Of a stretch of DNA of 64,000 bases, positions 20,603 to 28,879 are shown in pieces. A program made the translations under genes and the position numbers. Source of the stretch: Trichormus variabilis 0441 (lineage in GTDB: Bacteria > Cyanobacteriota > Cyanobacteriia > Cyanobacteriales > Nostocaceae); assembly GCF_009856605.1 (NCBI RefSeq), contig NZ_CP047242.1, positions 124,001 to 188,000 on the forward strand. Direction: 5' to 3'. Within the stretch, counting starts at the first letter, position 1; every line of letters starts with the position of its first letter. The notes below the pieces were generated by a model. It was given only the letters and a program-made list of their open reading frames with translations. It did not search any database and was not told where the DNA came from.

Positions 20603-20645
20603 AATTCAAAATTCAAAATTCAAAATTCAAAATTCAAAATTAAGA
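20603..20645. repeat. Heptamer tandem repeat (AAAATTC)n
   Basis: Five to six tandem copies of the heptamer ATTCAAA. This is the short tandemly repeated repetitive (STRR) type typical of filamentous cyanobacteria. The complementary form TTTTGAA occurs at 34664-34682 and 37417-37433. Confidence 0.8.
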
Positions 20646-21129
20646 AAGTCAGATTTGGTCTGGGTTTTAAGGTTTGGATGTGTTACTTGATTTTGGAGAA
20701 TTGGTATTATACAAAACGTGCAGGATCTCCCAGGGAAGAAAGAGATGACATTCTTCCTACCACAGGTCATGGTTCATACTTGCGTCACAATGTTACTGTA
20801 TTCAGATCACCGTCATACAGTGAAAAGATGCGGAACATAGATAGTGATAAGCTATTTTGCTTTTAAGTTGCACAATCCGTCGTGAGGGCTGTTGACTGTC
20901 AACGGCCAACAGTTAACAGTCCTTATTAGTAGTTATGCAATTTAGACGCGCATTAGCTTAACTGCTTAATGTATTTTCTAGCGAAAACATAAATTTAGCT
21001 AGCACACACAGTAATACCTGAGTTAAAAAGGATGAATCTGAATTATCTTCAGTTCTAATCGGGTATTTCCTGATTATGTATTTTTGTCAACAAAAAAGCG
21101 GGAATTGCTATCCAACTTGAGTAACTAAT

Positions 21130-22005
21130 ATGTTCAACGCTACAGAAATTTTAATTGATGCTTTTGTGAACCAAATTCGAGAAGGTTACACTCGGACTTA
21201 TGGTTGTTTAAAGAATGATTACCAAGACATCATCGCTTGGGCTGGTAGCATGGCTTTGGAAAACATCGCTAATAGTGATGCGCTTTATCACAATGTCGAA
21301 CATTCAGTATTAGTTACTCTTGTAGGACAAGAAATTTTGCGTGGTAAACACATCCGAGAAGGTGGCGTTTCTAGCGAAGACTGGTTACACTTTATCATTT
21401 CTTTGGTGTGCCATGATATCGGCTATGTTAAAGGAGTCTGCCGACAAGACCAAGAACACGCAGGATTATATGCGACTGGTGATAATGGCAGAATGATTTC
21501 TCTGTTGCCTGGAGCTTCTGATGCTAGTCTGACACCCTATCATGTTGATAGAGCTAAACTATTTATTGATGAGCGTTTTGGCGGTCATAAACTGATAGAT
21601 GCTGAAGTAATTAAAAGCAATATTGAATGGACTCGCTTTCCTGTACCCACAGCAGAAGACCATCAAGAAACAACTAACTTTGCTGGATTAGTGCGTGCTG
21701 CTGATTTGATTGGGCAATTAAGCGACCCGCGTTATTTGAAAAAAATTACATCTTTATTCTATGAATTTGAAGAAACTGGCATCAATAAAGTTTTAGGCTA
21801 CGAAACGCCAGCCGATTTACGCAAAAACTATGCCAAGTTTTACTGGAATGGTGTTCATCCTTATATTAAAGATGGTTTACGCTATCTATCTCTGACACAG
21901 CAAGGTAAACAAATTATGGCTAATCTTTACTCGAATGTGTTTGTGGTAGAACATGAAAGAACTCAAGAGGAACATCTCTACCTAGTTGAACAACTCCATG
22001 CTTAG
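21130..22005 (+). CDS. HD-domain metal-dependent phosphohydrolase-like protein
   Basis: A 291-aa cytosolic protein. The HD signature is visible: H54/H58 in YHNVEHS, then H95-D96 in VCHDIGY, with H110 in the following helix. HD proteins bind one or two metals and usually hydrolyse phosphoesters or nucleotides. The alpha-helical body (FAGLVRAADLIGQLSDPRY) keeps a conserved-looking RAAD, which probably supplies the distal Asp of the HD fold. I recall this as a cyanobacteria-conserved HD family, but substrate and pathway are unknown. The gene stands alone after a repeat-rich spacer; 80 bp separate it from the ABC permease, with an STRR between them. Confidence 0.8.
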   Translation: MFNATEILIDAFVNQIREGYTRTYGCLKNDYQDIIAWAGSMALENIANSDALYHNVEHSVLVTLVGQEILRGKHIREGGVSSEDWLHFIISLVCHDIGYVKGVCRQDQEHAGLYATGDNGRMISLLPGASDASLTPYHVDRAKLFIDERFGGHKLIDAEVIKSNIEWTRFPVPTAEDHQETTNFAGLVRAADLIGQLSDPRYLKKITSLFYEFEETGINKVLGYETPADLRKNYAKFYWNGVHPYIKDGLRYLSLTQQGKQIMANLYSNVFVVEHERTQEEHLYLVEQLHA

Positions 22006-22010
22006 ATGAT

Positions 22011-22063
22011 AGTCATTGGTCATTGGTCATTGGTCATTGACAACCGACCACTGACCACTGACA
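22011..22063. repeat. CATTGGT heptamer STRR
   Basis: Four tandem TCATTGG-like heptamers are followed by the related, inverted-looking GACCACTGACCACTGACACC. The whole is a cyanobacterial short tandem repeat between the HD gene and the permease gene, and can form a hairpin (TGGTCATTGAC with CCACTGACCACTGA-like pairing). Confidence 0.75.
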
Positions 22064-22085
22064 CCAGACAAAAGGCAAATAAATT

Positions 22086-23204
22086 ATGAATTGGTGGCAA
22101 AGACTTCAGAAAAATCCTTTAGCGCAATTTGGGGCTATTTTACTTTTAATATTTTATTTGGCGGTGATTGCGGCTGATTTTATCGCTCCATACGACCCTT
22201 ACACTTCTCAACCGAATGGTTCGCTATTACCGCCAACTAAGATTTATTGGGTTTCAAAAACATCAGGTAAGTTTATCGGCCCCCACGTTTATCCCACAAC
22301 ACAAGGTAATACAGACTTAGAAACAGGCGATCGCCAACTCATTGTAGACGATAAAAAGCCCTCACCTGTGCGTTTCTTTGTCTCTGGGCCAGAATACCGA
22401 CTGTTACAGCTAAGTTTACCCCTACCCCCCAAGTGGGAAGAAACCACAATTATCCCCGGTATCCCCTTAAATTGGCATTTATTCGGTGCAGATAATGGGG
22501 CAAAACTCAACATCTTAGGTACGGACGAACAAGGCCGCGACCAATTTAGCCGCCTCCTACATGGTGGACGCATTAGTATGTTTATCGGCATTATTGGGGT
22601 GGTAATTACTTTTCCCCTCGGTTTGCTAATAGGGGGAATTTCCGGCTATTTCGGTGGTTGGACGGACAGCATTATTATGCGGATTGCAGAAGTGCTGATG
22701 ACTTTCCCCAGTATTTATCTGTTAGTTACCTTGGGGGCAGTTTTACCGGCTGGTTTAACTAGCAGTCAGCGATTTTTACTCATAGTTTTGATCACCTCTG
22801 TAATTAGCTGGGCTGGGTTAGCCAGGGTAATTCGTGGACAAGTGCTGTCAATCAAAGAACGAGAATTTGTCCAAGCCGCCAGGGCTATGGGTGGTAAGCC
22901 AATATATATTATTCTGCGTCATGTTCTGCCGCAAACTGCTACTTATGTAATTATCTCTGCTACTTTGGCGGTTCCTAGCTTTATCGGTTCAGAAGCAATA
23001 CTCAGTCTCATCGGTTTAGGCATCCAACAACCAGACCCATCTTGGGGTAATATGCTATCTCTAGCTAGCAATGCTTCCATATTAGTGCTGCAACCTTGGT
23101 TAATTTGGCCGCCAGCCGTGTTAATTATTTTGACAGTTTTAGCTTTTAATTTACTCGGTGATGGCCTTAGGGATGCCCTTGATCCTCGGAGTTTACGCCG
23201 CTAG
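22086..23204 (+). CDS. DppC/OppC-type ABC transporter permease
   Basis: A 372-aa inner-membrane permease of the oligopeptide/nickel ABC family. An N-terminal membrane segment (LAQFGAILLLIFYLAVIAAD) is followed by FIAPYDPY, the hallmark after TM1 of DppC proteins. A long periplasmic insert (about residues 45-150) comes next, then the BPD_transp core with GTDEQGRDQFSRLLHGGRIS and the cytoplasmic EAA loop EREFVQAARAMGG...ILRHVLPQ, ending in a TM helix. It would pair with a DppB permease, ATPase subunits and a binding protein, none of which is adjacent, so the gene is an orphan here. The insert is longer than in typical DppC. Start ATG 22086. Confidence 0.88.
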   Translation: MNWWQRLQKNPLAQFGAILLLIFYLAVIAADFIAPYDPYTSQPNGSLLPPTKIYWVSKTSGKFIGPHVYPTTQGNTDLETGDRQLIVDDKKPSPVRFFVSGPEYRLLQLSLPLPPKWEETTIIPGIPLNWHLFGADNGAKLNILGTDEQGRDQFSRLLHGGRISMFIGIIGVVITFPLGLLIGGISGYFGGWTDSIIMRIAEVLMTFPSIYLLVTLGAVLPAGLTSSQRFLLIVLITSVISWAGLARVIRGQVLSIKEREFVQAARAMGGKPIYIILRHVLPQTATYVIISATLAVPSFIGSEAILSLIGLGIQQPDPSWGNMLSLASNASILVLQPWLIWPPAVLIILTVLAFNLLGDGLRDALDPRSLRR

Positions 23205-23215
23205 TACCCCAAGAC

Positions 23216-23242
23216 TTTACCCAGGTTATTGTCCTGGGTAAA
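23216..23242. terminator. Hairpin between convergent genes
   Basis: Perfect 10-bp stem TTTACCCAGG (23216-23225) / CCTGGGTAAA (23233-23242) with a 7-nt loop. It lies between the end of the permease gene (23204) and the end of the convergent WYL gene (23281). There is no long T-run, so termination strength is uncertain. Confidence 0.55.
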
Positions 23243-23280
23243 AGGCGATCGCAGATTTATTTGATAACAATCTAGCTTTT

Positions 23281-24147
23281 TTAACTCCTGGTTTCGATGT
23301 CATACAACTGGCAGAGGGTGAGGAGTTTTTGTTTGAGGAGCGATCGCACATTCTCAGGCGCTATAATCACACAATCGGGGGTATATTGCATAATTTCTCG
23401 AATAAACCAAAAGGTACTAGAGACACGCCTGACAACTCGCCGCACTCGTTTTGTATCTGGTAGCCATTCATTGACAATATCTTCTGGTTTGGCTTGATAA
23501 GCAAAACCTAAATTACCTAATAAATGTATTTCTACATCTATCTCTGCTAACCCCGAAAGCCATTCACCAGTAACAGGTAATACCGCAGCATCTTGTATCC
23601 TATCTAAACGTAGACTCCAATTGTGCCGTAATTCTGCCACATCCAAGTTACCCTCAGTCTCTTCAGACCAGCAATCAAGATATTGACGCTTTTCATGAAG
23701 GTTAACTTCGGCGTAACGGACATTGAAATTCCAGACGTGATGTCTAGCATCTTGATAACTCAGTTGAAACGGCTGCTGGCGTAAGATGTAACGGTCTATT
23801 TCTAAACGCCACTGCGGGGGTAGGTTTCCTAAAAAATTTTCGATGTCGGGACGTAGAGGTATTGGTAGTTCACTACGTTCAAGTAATAATTTTGCAATTA
23901 TCTGCGCTTGCTCATTTTGCCCGATGTCTGCTAATACTCTCATTGCTCGGTCAAGCGCACGGATACGCGATTCTGACCAGTCGTGATTTTTACCAATAGT
24001 CAAATGATGACGAGCGATCGCTTCTATCAACTTGGAGATGTTCGGGCGATCGCCCCACATCATACCAAATTCCAGAGCCAAGTTTTCTAACTCAGCTTTA
24101 TCCCGTTCTGATACCGATAGCGTTATAGACTGACCTTTGCGACTCAT
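23281..24147 (-). CDS. WYL-domain regulator of the type I-D CRISPR-Cas operon
   Basis: A 288-aa cytosolic protein, ATG at 24147, transcribed away from cas3'. Residues 1-50 (QSITLSVSERDKAELENLAL, then GDRPNISKLIEAIARHHL) look like a ribbon-helix-helix DNA-binding unit. A helical middle follows, then a WYL-type ligand/nucleic-acid-binding domain from about residue 120 (PFQLSYQDA) and a WYL C-terminal extension (WLPDTKRVRRVVRRVSSTFW). The related Synechocystis protein Sll7009 lies beside a type I-D locus and has been linked to control of CRISPR RNA; that is known for the family, while repression of this operon is inference. The shared 100-bp divergent promoter region contains TGTCCG palindromic elements (listed separately). 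Confidence 0.85.
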   Translation of the reverse strand: MSRKGQSITLSVSERDKAELENLALEFGMMWGDRPNISKLIEAIARHHLTIGKNHDWSESRIRALDRAMRVLADIGQNEQAQIIAKLLLERSELPIPLRPDIENFLGNLPPQWRLEIDRYILRQQPFQLSYQDARHHVWNFNVRYAEVNLHEKRQYLDCWSEETEGNLDVAELRHNWSLRLDRIQDAAVLPVTGEWLSGLAEIDVEIHLLGNLGFAYQAKPEDIVNEWLPDTKRVRRVVRRVSSTFWFIREIMQYTPDCVIIAPENVRSLLKQKLLTLCQLYDIETRS

Positions 24148-24254
24148 TAAAAATGTCCGTACACTTCACACGTATAATCTCTTGTCAACTTCTATTTTGC
24201 GTGCCAATATAGTTTTTAACAACCAGTTACGGACACTATTTAAGTTTATGTCCG
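24148..24254. promoter_or_regulatory. Divergent WYL/cas3' control region with TGTCCG(TA) operators
   Basis: TGTCCGTA (24154-24161) and its exact inverse TACGGACA (24228-24235) flank the intergenic region. A third TGTCCG (24249-24254) overlaps the proposed cas3' start and forms CGGACA-N13-TGTCCG with the second. A perfect -10 TATAAT sits at 24173-24178, reading towards cas3', with no good -35; the first operator copy lies where a -35 would be. For the minus strand, TTGACA (inverse of 24183-24188) is a possible -35 but the -10 is poor. WYL binding is inferred. Confidence 0.5.
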
Positions 24255-26425
24255 AAAGTTACAAAATTACTCTCAAGTCCGTTTATTCTCAAACCGTCCC
24301 CACACCTGATGGGGTGCAAATACCTGAAAATTGGTCACTATCTTGGCATCAAGCCGCAACTTTACAAGCACTACGCAATCCCAATATTGACGTAGTGTTC
24401 AATACTGCAATGACAGGCGATGGTAAAAGCTTGGCTGCATATTTAGAAGTTCTCCAGGGTGAATTTTCTGCAATTGGACTTTACCCAACTAATGAATTAG
24501 CCCGTGATCAAGAAATACAAATTCAGGGATATATAGAAGTATTCAAACCAGAAAATCAACCCCGTGTAGTTAGATTGAGTGGGGCTGATTTAGAAGTTTA
24601 TGCAGAAAATGAGGGATTGAAAAAAGGTCAAGCAATTGGTACTCTCACTAGCCAAAGAGAAGCGTTATTAACAAACCCAGATATTTTCCATTATTTACAT
24701 AGAGGGGCTTACATAATTCGTAGCGACAGTCCCGATAAACTCTGGGGAAAAATAGACAAGGATTTTGACTTATTTATTTTTGATGAATTTCACGTTTTCG
24801 CAGCACCACAAATAGCTAGTGTAATTAACACGATGTTGTTAATTCGCTGTACAAATCGCCGGAAGAAGTTTCTATTTCTTTCTGCGACACCAGATAGTAA
24901 TTTAATTGATAGGCTAAAACTAGCAGGATTTCGCTGTCAAGAAATCAACCCAATTGCACAAGAAAAATATCAATTTCCTGACAATCCAGAATTAGAACAG
25001 CAACTTAAAACTCAAGGATGGCGACAAGTTGCGCGGACAATATCATTGGATTTTATTCCTTTAGAGCCGAGTTTTAAAGCCTCAGAAGTTTGGTTAAAGG
25101 AAAATAGTAATTTAATTTTAGAGCAGTTTCAGCAATATCCAGGAAGTAAAGGCGCAATTATTCTTAACTCAATTGCAGCAGTAAAACGGTTGACTCCATT
25201 TTTTCAAGAAATTTTACAGCCTCATGGATTACAAGTAGGAGAAAATACAGGGTTATCAGGAAAGGCGGAAAAAGAGCGGAGTTTGTCGGCTGATTTAGTT
25301 TTAGGAACCAGCACAATTGATGTCGGGGTTGATTTTAAAATCAATTTTTTAATTTTTGAATCCTCGGATGCTGGTAACTTTATTCAACGCTTGGGACGCT
25401 TGGGTAGGCATGACGGTTATGAAAAAGATGGTGCAAAAATTAAGTTTCAAAATTTTACAGCGTTTGCTTTAGTTCCTAACTTTTTGGTAGAACGCTTATT
25501 TTCGGGAGATACACCACCTTTAGAGGTGAATAAGATTTGCGATCGCCCGACTTTTCATAAGATTATCGCGGATAAATATCGCCAAATCAATGATTTTCGT
25601 GGCTATTATAAACGTTGGGGTGCAGTACAGTCATTTTACTTGTGTTGGCAATTAGGCGATCGCACCATTAAACAACAGTACGCCCAAAGCCGAGAACAGT
25701 TGCTAAAAGCCTGTGAGGAAGTATTTGACACCAGTTTAAAATCTGTAGCTGGACGTGTTGCAGGATGGGCAAAAGATTGGCAAGCACTATCAGGTAAACA
25801 GGGAAATCCCATTGGTGATGATGCTGCTAGTTTTCGCGGTTCGAGTCCTTTGCAATGTGGTTTGTATGATTTAACGGAAGAAAACGAAGCAGACAGATTT
25901 AAAACCTACGATTTACCTGGAATTTTAGGTAATTTAGAAATCGAAGTGTGGACGGAAGCGGCATTTACACGGACACTTAAGGAAACCGCAGCGCGTACCG
26001 GACAACCCATAGCTAAAGGTAGATTTGCTCACTGTCTAGCATTTATGAAGTTGCGTTCCTACCGTGAGGAAAGGGTGAACTGGAAATTTACCTACTCTGG
26101 CGACTTGCAGCCAATTGCTGATGCTTGGAAAGTTCAAGTTTTAACGGGTGTGGAAATTTGGCAACCTGAAAACTATTGGATTGGGGAAATCAACAAACGA
26201 CTGAAGAAGGAAGGTTTAGTCTGTTATGTGCTGCGCCGTCCTGTGGCAGAAGTGCGGATGCGGCTAAGGCTACCGATGCACTTTCAGATTTACCCAATTA
26301 GCGATCGCTACAGTTTTCATGATACGACAGCACCTTATTCCATAGCTTTTGGTCATTCTGCGTTGTTGCTGGACACTTTGGCATACACCTTTAAAAGTAA
26401 AGGAGATGAAATATGGATTGCTTGA
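24248..26425 (+). CDS. cas3: Cas3' helicase, subtype I-D
   Basis: SF2 helicase that unwinds or translocates the target DNA in the type I-D interference complex; in I-D the HD nuclease sits on Cas10d instead, and no HD is seen here. With ATG 24248 the protein has 725 aa. Motif I is TAMTGDGKS (about 53-61), motif II is DEFH (about 179-182; the DEAH/DEAD position has F) and motif III is SAT (about 212-214). A C-terminal helicase half has STIDVGVDF and QRLGRLGRH. An upstream in-frame ATG at 24137 would add 37 residues and overlap the WYL start; I prefer 24248 because it leaves a promoter and operator region. In the Synechocystis pSYSA I-D locus cas3' directly precedes cas10d, but here 2.45 kb intervenes. 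Confidence 0.93.
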   Translation: MSESYKITLKSVYSQTVPTPDGVQIPENWSLSWHQAATLQALRNPNIDVVFNTAMTGDGKSLAAYLEVLQGEFSAIGLYPTNELARDQEIQIQGYIEVFKPENQPRVVRLSGADLEVYAENEGLKKGQAIGTLTSQREALLTNPDIFHYLHRGAYIIRSDSPDKLWGKIDKDFDLFIFDEFHVFAAPQIASVINTMLLIRCTNRRKKFLFLSATPDSNLIDRLKLAGFRCQEINPIAQEKYQFPDNPELEQQLKTQGWRQVARTISLDFIPLEPSFKASEVWLKENSNLILEQFQQYPGSKGAIILNSIAAVKRLTPFFQEILQPHGLQVGENTGLSGKAEKERSLSADLVLGTSTIDVGVDFKINFLIFESSDAGNFIQRLGRLGRHDGYEKDGAKIKFQNFTAFALVPNFLVERLFSGDTPPLEVNKICDRPTFHKIIADKYRQINDFRGYYKRWGAVQSFYLCWQLGDRTIKQQYAQSREQLLKACEEVFDTSLKSVAGRVAGWAKDWQALSGKQGNPIGDDAASFRGSSPLQCGLYDLTEENEADRFKTYDLPGILGNLEIEVWTEAAFTRTLKETAARTGQPIAKGRFAHCLAFMKLRSYREERVNWKFTYSGDLQPIADAWKVQVLTGVEIWQPENYWIGEINKRLKKEGLVCYVLRRPVAEVRMRLRLPMHFQIYPISDRYSFHDTTAPYSIAFGHSALLLDTLAYTFKSKGDEIWIA

Positions 26426-26426
26426 G

Positions 26427-26522
26427 GTTTCAATCCCTGATAGGGATTTTGGTTATTGTGACGGAGAAGAAGCTTACGCCAGTAAGTTCAGACGTATTTG
26501 TTTCAATCCCTGATAGGGATTT
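26427..26522 (-). CRISPR. Two-unit CRISPR remnant between cas3' and the accessory genes
   Basis: Two copies of a 23-bp element, GTTTC + AATCCCTGATAGGGATT + T, start at 26427 and 26500. The period is 73 bp, the same as in the main array (69-81). Read on the minus strand each equals the 3' 23 bases of the main repeat (hairpin AATCCCTATCAGGGATT then GAAAC). Both end in C, like the two oldest main-array repeats, not G. The other 14 bp of the repeat is degenerate or absent. Copy 1 begins 2 bp after the cas3' stop. It could be a decayed mini-array or a crRNA-like unit, and the hairpins could also act in the cas3' mRNA 3' end. Confidence 0.7.
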
Positions 26523-26755
26523 GTTCTCACCAAGTTAACTGGTTGAGTTTCCGCCTTAATTTGAGAATAGCAGATAGTAGACAATATTAAGCGCCATCAA
26601 GTCCTGACATATTTGACTAGTTAAATATGTCAGATACTCAATGGCTTGACACTAGCTATCGTTTGGTTTAGTTTCTGAATATGCAATTCCTGAAACTGAA
26701 TAATAGCTTAAGGATTTTGTGTATCCGCCTAATATTGAAGGAGATAAAACTAAAA

Positions 26756-26959
26756 ATGTCCAAACGCAAGAAGACTAAAGTTGAGCTTTTGATAGATGTT
26801 CTGCGTGATGGTGCGTGGCACTTGGGTGATGAACTAGCTATAAAAGTTGGTTATCCTTTTGCAGATGCTATTAACAAAGCTCGCACATTGGGTTATGAGA
26901 TTGAAACTGCTTGGGCTGGAGTTGGTCGAAAACATAAATATCGACTAATAGCAGTGTAA
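26756..26959 (+). CDS. Small wHTH-like protein, 67 aa
   Basis: The start is ATG 26756 because AAGGAGA (26738-26744) lies 11 bp upstream; a longer frame from 26681 lacks such a site. The sequence (SKRKKTKVELLIDVLRDGAW, HLGDELAIKVGYPFADAINK, ARTLGYEIET, VGRKHKYRL) has the helix-turn-helix/wing pattern of small winged-helix proteins. It is basic at the N-terminus and probably binds DNA. It lies between the CRISPR remnant and a toxin-antitoxin pair, and could be a regulator of either; no closer assignment is possible. A cruciform-like sequence (ATGCC...AACGC-TCAGAT-GCGTT...GGCAT, 27076-27114) follows downstream. Confidence 0.65.
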   Translation: MSKRKKTKVELLIDVLRDGAWHLGDELAIKVGYPFADAINKARTLGYEIETAWAGVGRKHKYRLIAV

Positions 26960-27186
26960 ACTTTCTCTGGTTTATGTGAAGTGATCTCATGTAAACAGAA
27001 AATCTCTGAATCAGAGAGGGAAGCTCTTAATAGCTTGCGGCATTAAGTTCAGCCATAAGCAATCTCAGCCCCCAGATGCCAAACGCTCAGATGCGTTCAG
27101 CAGATGGCTGGCATGAGTATAGCTAAAGAGCAAACCTCAAGCAGTAAATCTTAACTGACGCTTCTCTCTCTGTTTTGAGGTAAACC

Positions 27187-27432
27187 ATGAACGAACAACA
27201 ACTTTTGGAGAGAATTACAGTCAACCCAAAAATTTTTGGGGGTAAACCGATTATTAGAGGTCGTCGTTTGGCAGTTGAACACATTTTAGAAATGTTGGCG
27301 GCTGGAGACACAATCGAAACCTTACTAGAAGGTTATCCCTGGTTAGAAAGGGAAGATGTACTAGCCTGTTTAGTCTATGCTCGTCGACTAGTGGGTCACG
27401 AAAGAATTGAACTCATACCTGTGGAGTCTTAA
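27187..27432 (+). CDS. DUF433 antitoxin-like protein
   Basis: An 81-aa protein with the DUF433 pattern: NPKIFGGKPIIRGRRLAVEH then ILEMLAAGDTIETLLEGYPW and LEREDVLACLVYARR. DUF433 is a small helix-turn-helix family almost always encoded just before a DUF5615 PIN-like protein. It is therefore read as the antitoxin and autorepressor of a VapBC-like pair (family knowledge). The stop at 27430-27432 is 2 bp before the partner's GTG start, so translation is likely coupled. The pair sits inside the cas operon between cas3' and cas10d. Confidence 0.85.
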   Translation: MNEQQLLERITVNPKIFGGKPIIRGRRLAVEHILEMLAAGDTIETLLEGYPWLEREDVLACLVYARRLVGHERIELIPVES

Positions 27433-27434
27433 TA

Positions 27435-27794
27435 GTGAAGTTACTTTTAGATACTTGTGTGTGGGGAGGAGTACGTGCAGATTTAATAGCCGCAGGGTAT
27501 GACGCTGTTTGGACTGGAGATTGGTCTGAAGATCCGGGAGACGAAGAAATTTTGGCCACAGCTTACCGCGAAGGTCGAATTTTGATCACAAGAGATAAGG
27601 ACTTCGGAGAGTTAGCAATTGTGCGAGGGATTCCCCATTACGGCATATTGCGCTTAGTCAATCTCAGTTCCAGACAGCAATCATTAGTTTGTTTGCAAGT
27701 ACTTACGCTTTATGGAAATGAATTAGCATCAGGTGCAATTGTAACTGCCGAATTAGGTAGGGTGAGAATTCGACCACCAACGAACTATAGATAA
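27435..27794 (+). CDS. DUF5615 PIN-like toxin
   Basis: A 119-aa protein starting at GTG 27435. The DUF5615 (Mut7-C/PIN-like) fold is visible: KLLLDTCVWGG with the first acidic residue D6, then YDAVWTGDWS, DPGDEEILATAYREGRILIT with further acidic residues, and RDKDFGELA with D-K-D. These acidic residues match the metal-binding site of PIN-type RNases. It is the probable toxin partner of the preceding DUF433 gene. RNA cleavage is inferred from the family. The position inside an otherwise conserved cas operon suggests it could act as an addiction module that punishes loss of the locus. Confidence 0.85.
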   Translation: MKLLLDTCVWGGVRADLIAAGYDAVWTGDWSEDPGDEEILATAYREGRILITRDKDFGELAIVRGIPHYGILRLVNLSSRQQSLVCLQVLTLYGNELASGAIVTAELGRVRIRPPTNYR

Positions 27795-27841
27795 GATGAA
27801 AAGTTTACCAATTTTAAGGAAACATAGCACCAATTTTCGCT

Positions 27842-28861
27842 ATGAATAACCCCATTTCAGACGATTACAGAAATTTACTAGTAGAAGTTAAACAACGCAT
27901 TCGTTCTGCTCAATATGAAGCACTGAAGGCAGTAAATAAAGAACTTATTGCCCTCTACTGGGATATTGGAAAGATGATTGTTACCCAACAGCAGGAAGCA
28001 GACTGGGGTAAATCTGTAGTGGAACAGTTAGCAAAAGACTTACAAACAGAGTTTCCTGGTATTAGCGGATTTTCTACTCGTAATATGTGGAATATGCGAA
28101 GCTTTTATATCGCGTATAGCCAAAATGAAAAACTGCAACCATTAGTTGCAGAAATTGGATGGACTCACAATATAGTCATTTTAGAGAAGTGCAAAGATGA
28201 CCTAGAACGAGAATTTTACCTCAGAATGACTCGTAAATTTGGTTGGACAAAGAATGTTTTGATTCACCAAATCGAAAATCAAACTTATGAAAAAACTCTT
28301 CTAAACCAGACAAATTTTAACCAAACCGTACCAGCAGAGATTCGTAATCAATTAAAACTAGCTGTTAAAGATGAATATACTTTTGATTTCCTAGAACTAG
28401 CGGATGAACATAGCGAACGGCAACTAGAACAAGCGATTTTAGCCAGAGTTGAACCATTCCTGCAAGAAATGGGGGGTAGATTTACTTTTGTTGGTAGTCA
28501 GTATCGCTTAGAAATTGGTGATCAGGAATTTTTTATTGATTTATTGCTTTATCATCGGCAATTAAAGTGTTTAGTTGCTGTTGAGTTAAAAACTGGAGAA
28601 TTTTTACCTGAGTATGTAGGAAAAATGCAGTTTTATTTAGCAGCGTTGGATGATTTATCTCGACTACCAGATGAAAATCTATCAATTGGGATTATTCTTT
28701 GTAAATCTAAGAACAAAACTATTGTTGAATATGCACTGAGAGAATCCAATAAGCCAATTGGCGTGGCAACTTACAAAGTATTTTCTTCATTACCTCAAGA
28801 CTTAAGAAATCAACTTCCTGCTCCTGAGCAAGTGGCAAAACTTTTAGAAGGAGTGGAGTAA
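27842..28861 (+). CDS. DUF1016 (YhcG-type) PDDEXK nuclease
   Basis: A 339-aa protein with the two-part DUF1016 layout. The N-terminal helical domain (about 1-170) shows ALKAVNKELIALYWDIGKMI and GFSTRNMWNMRSFY. The C-terminal PDDEXK domain (about 190-330) shows FVGSQYRLEIGDQEFFIDLL, LYHRQLKCLVAVELK and QFYLAAL. The D in FFIDL and E-x-K in AVELK form the expected metal site. YhcG-family proteins occur in defence islands and near restriction-modification genes; their substrate is not settled. Here it lies 47 bp after the toxin and 18 bp before cas10d, in the same direction, so it is probably co-transcribed with cas genes. Confidence 0.85.
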   Translation: MNNPISDDYRNLLVEVKQRIRSAQYEALKAVNKELIALYWDIGKMIVTQQQEADWGKSVVEQLAKDLQTEFPGISGFSTRNMWNMRSFYIAYSQNEKLQPLVAEIGWTHNIVILEKCKDDLEREFYLRMTRKFGWTKNVLIHQIENQTYEKTLLNQTNFNQTVPAEIRNQLKLAVKDEYTFDFLELADEHSERQLEQAILARVEPFLQEMGGRFTFVGSQYRLEIGDQEFFIDLLLYHRQLKCLVAVELKTGEFLPEYVGKMQFYLAALDDLSRLPDENLSIGIILCKSKNKTIVEYALRESNKPIGVATYKVFSSLPQDLRNQLPAPEQVAKLLEGVE

Positions 28862-28879
28862 AATTTTGGAGATAAAACA

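Larger units (their letters stand above)
20274..21129. other. 856-bp spacer dominated by dispersed repeats
   Basis: It holds two repeat elements (20381-20515 and 20603-20645, listed separately). A possible 62-codon frame at 20678-20866 has no recognisable domain and is not called. Near 20895-20920 a small inverted repeat (GTTGACTGTCAAC) occurs. The last ~180 bp before 21130 presumably carry the promoter of the HD gene, but no clear -10/-35 pair stands out. Confidence 0.45.

Noticed and set aside
20678..20866. 62-codon ORF in the repeat-rich spacer
   Set aside because: No ribosome site, no domain and located after STRR repeats; not enough support.
24137..24247. Longer cas3' start with 37 extra residues
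   Set aside because: It would overlap the WYL start codon and cover the promoter/operator region; the added residues do not look like a Cas3' N-terminus.
26450..26499. Possible pairing of the mini-array spacer with the cas3' -10 region
   Set aside because: Only ACGTAT (6 bases) is shared with 24168-24178, with mismatches at the first seed positions; expected by chance.
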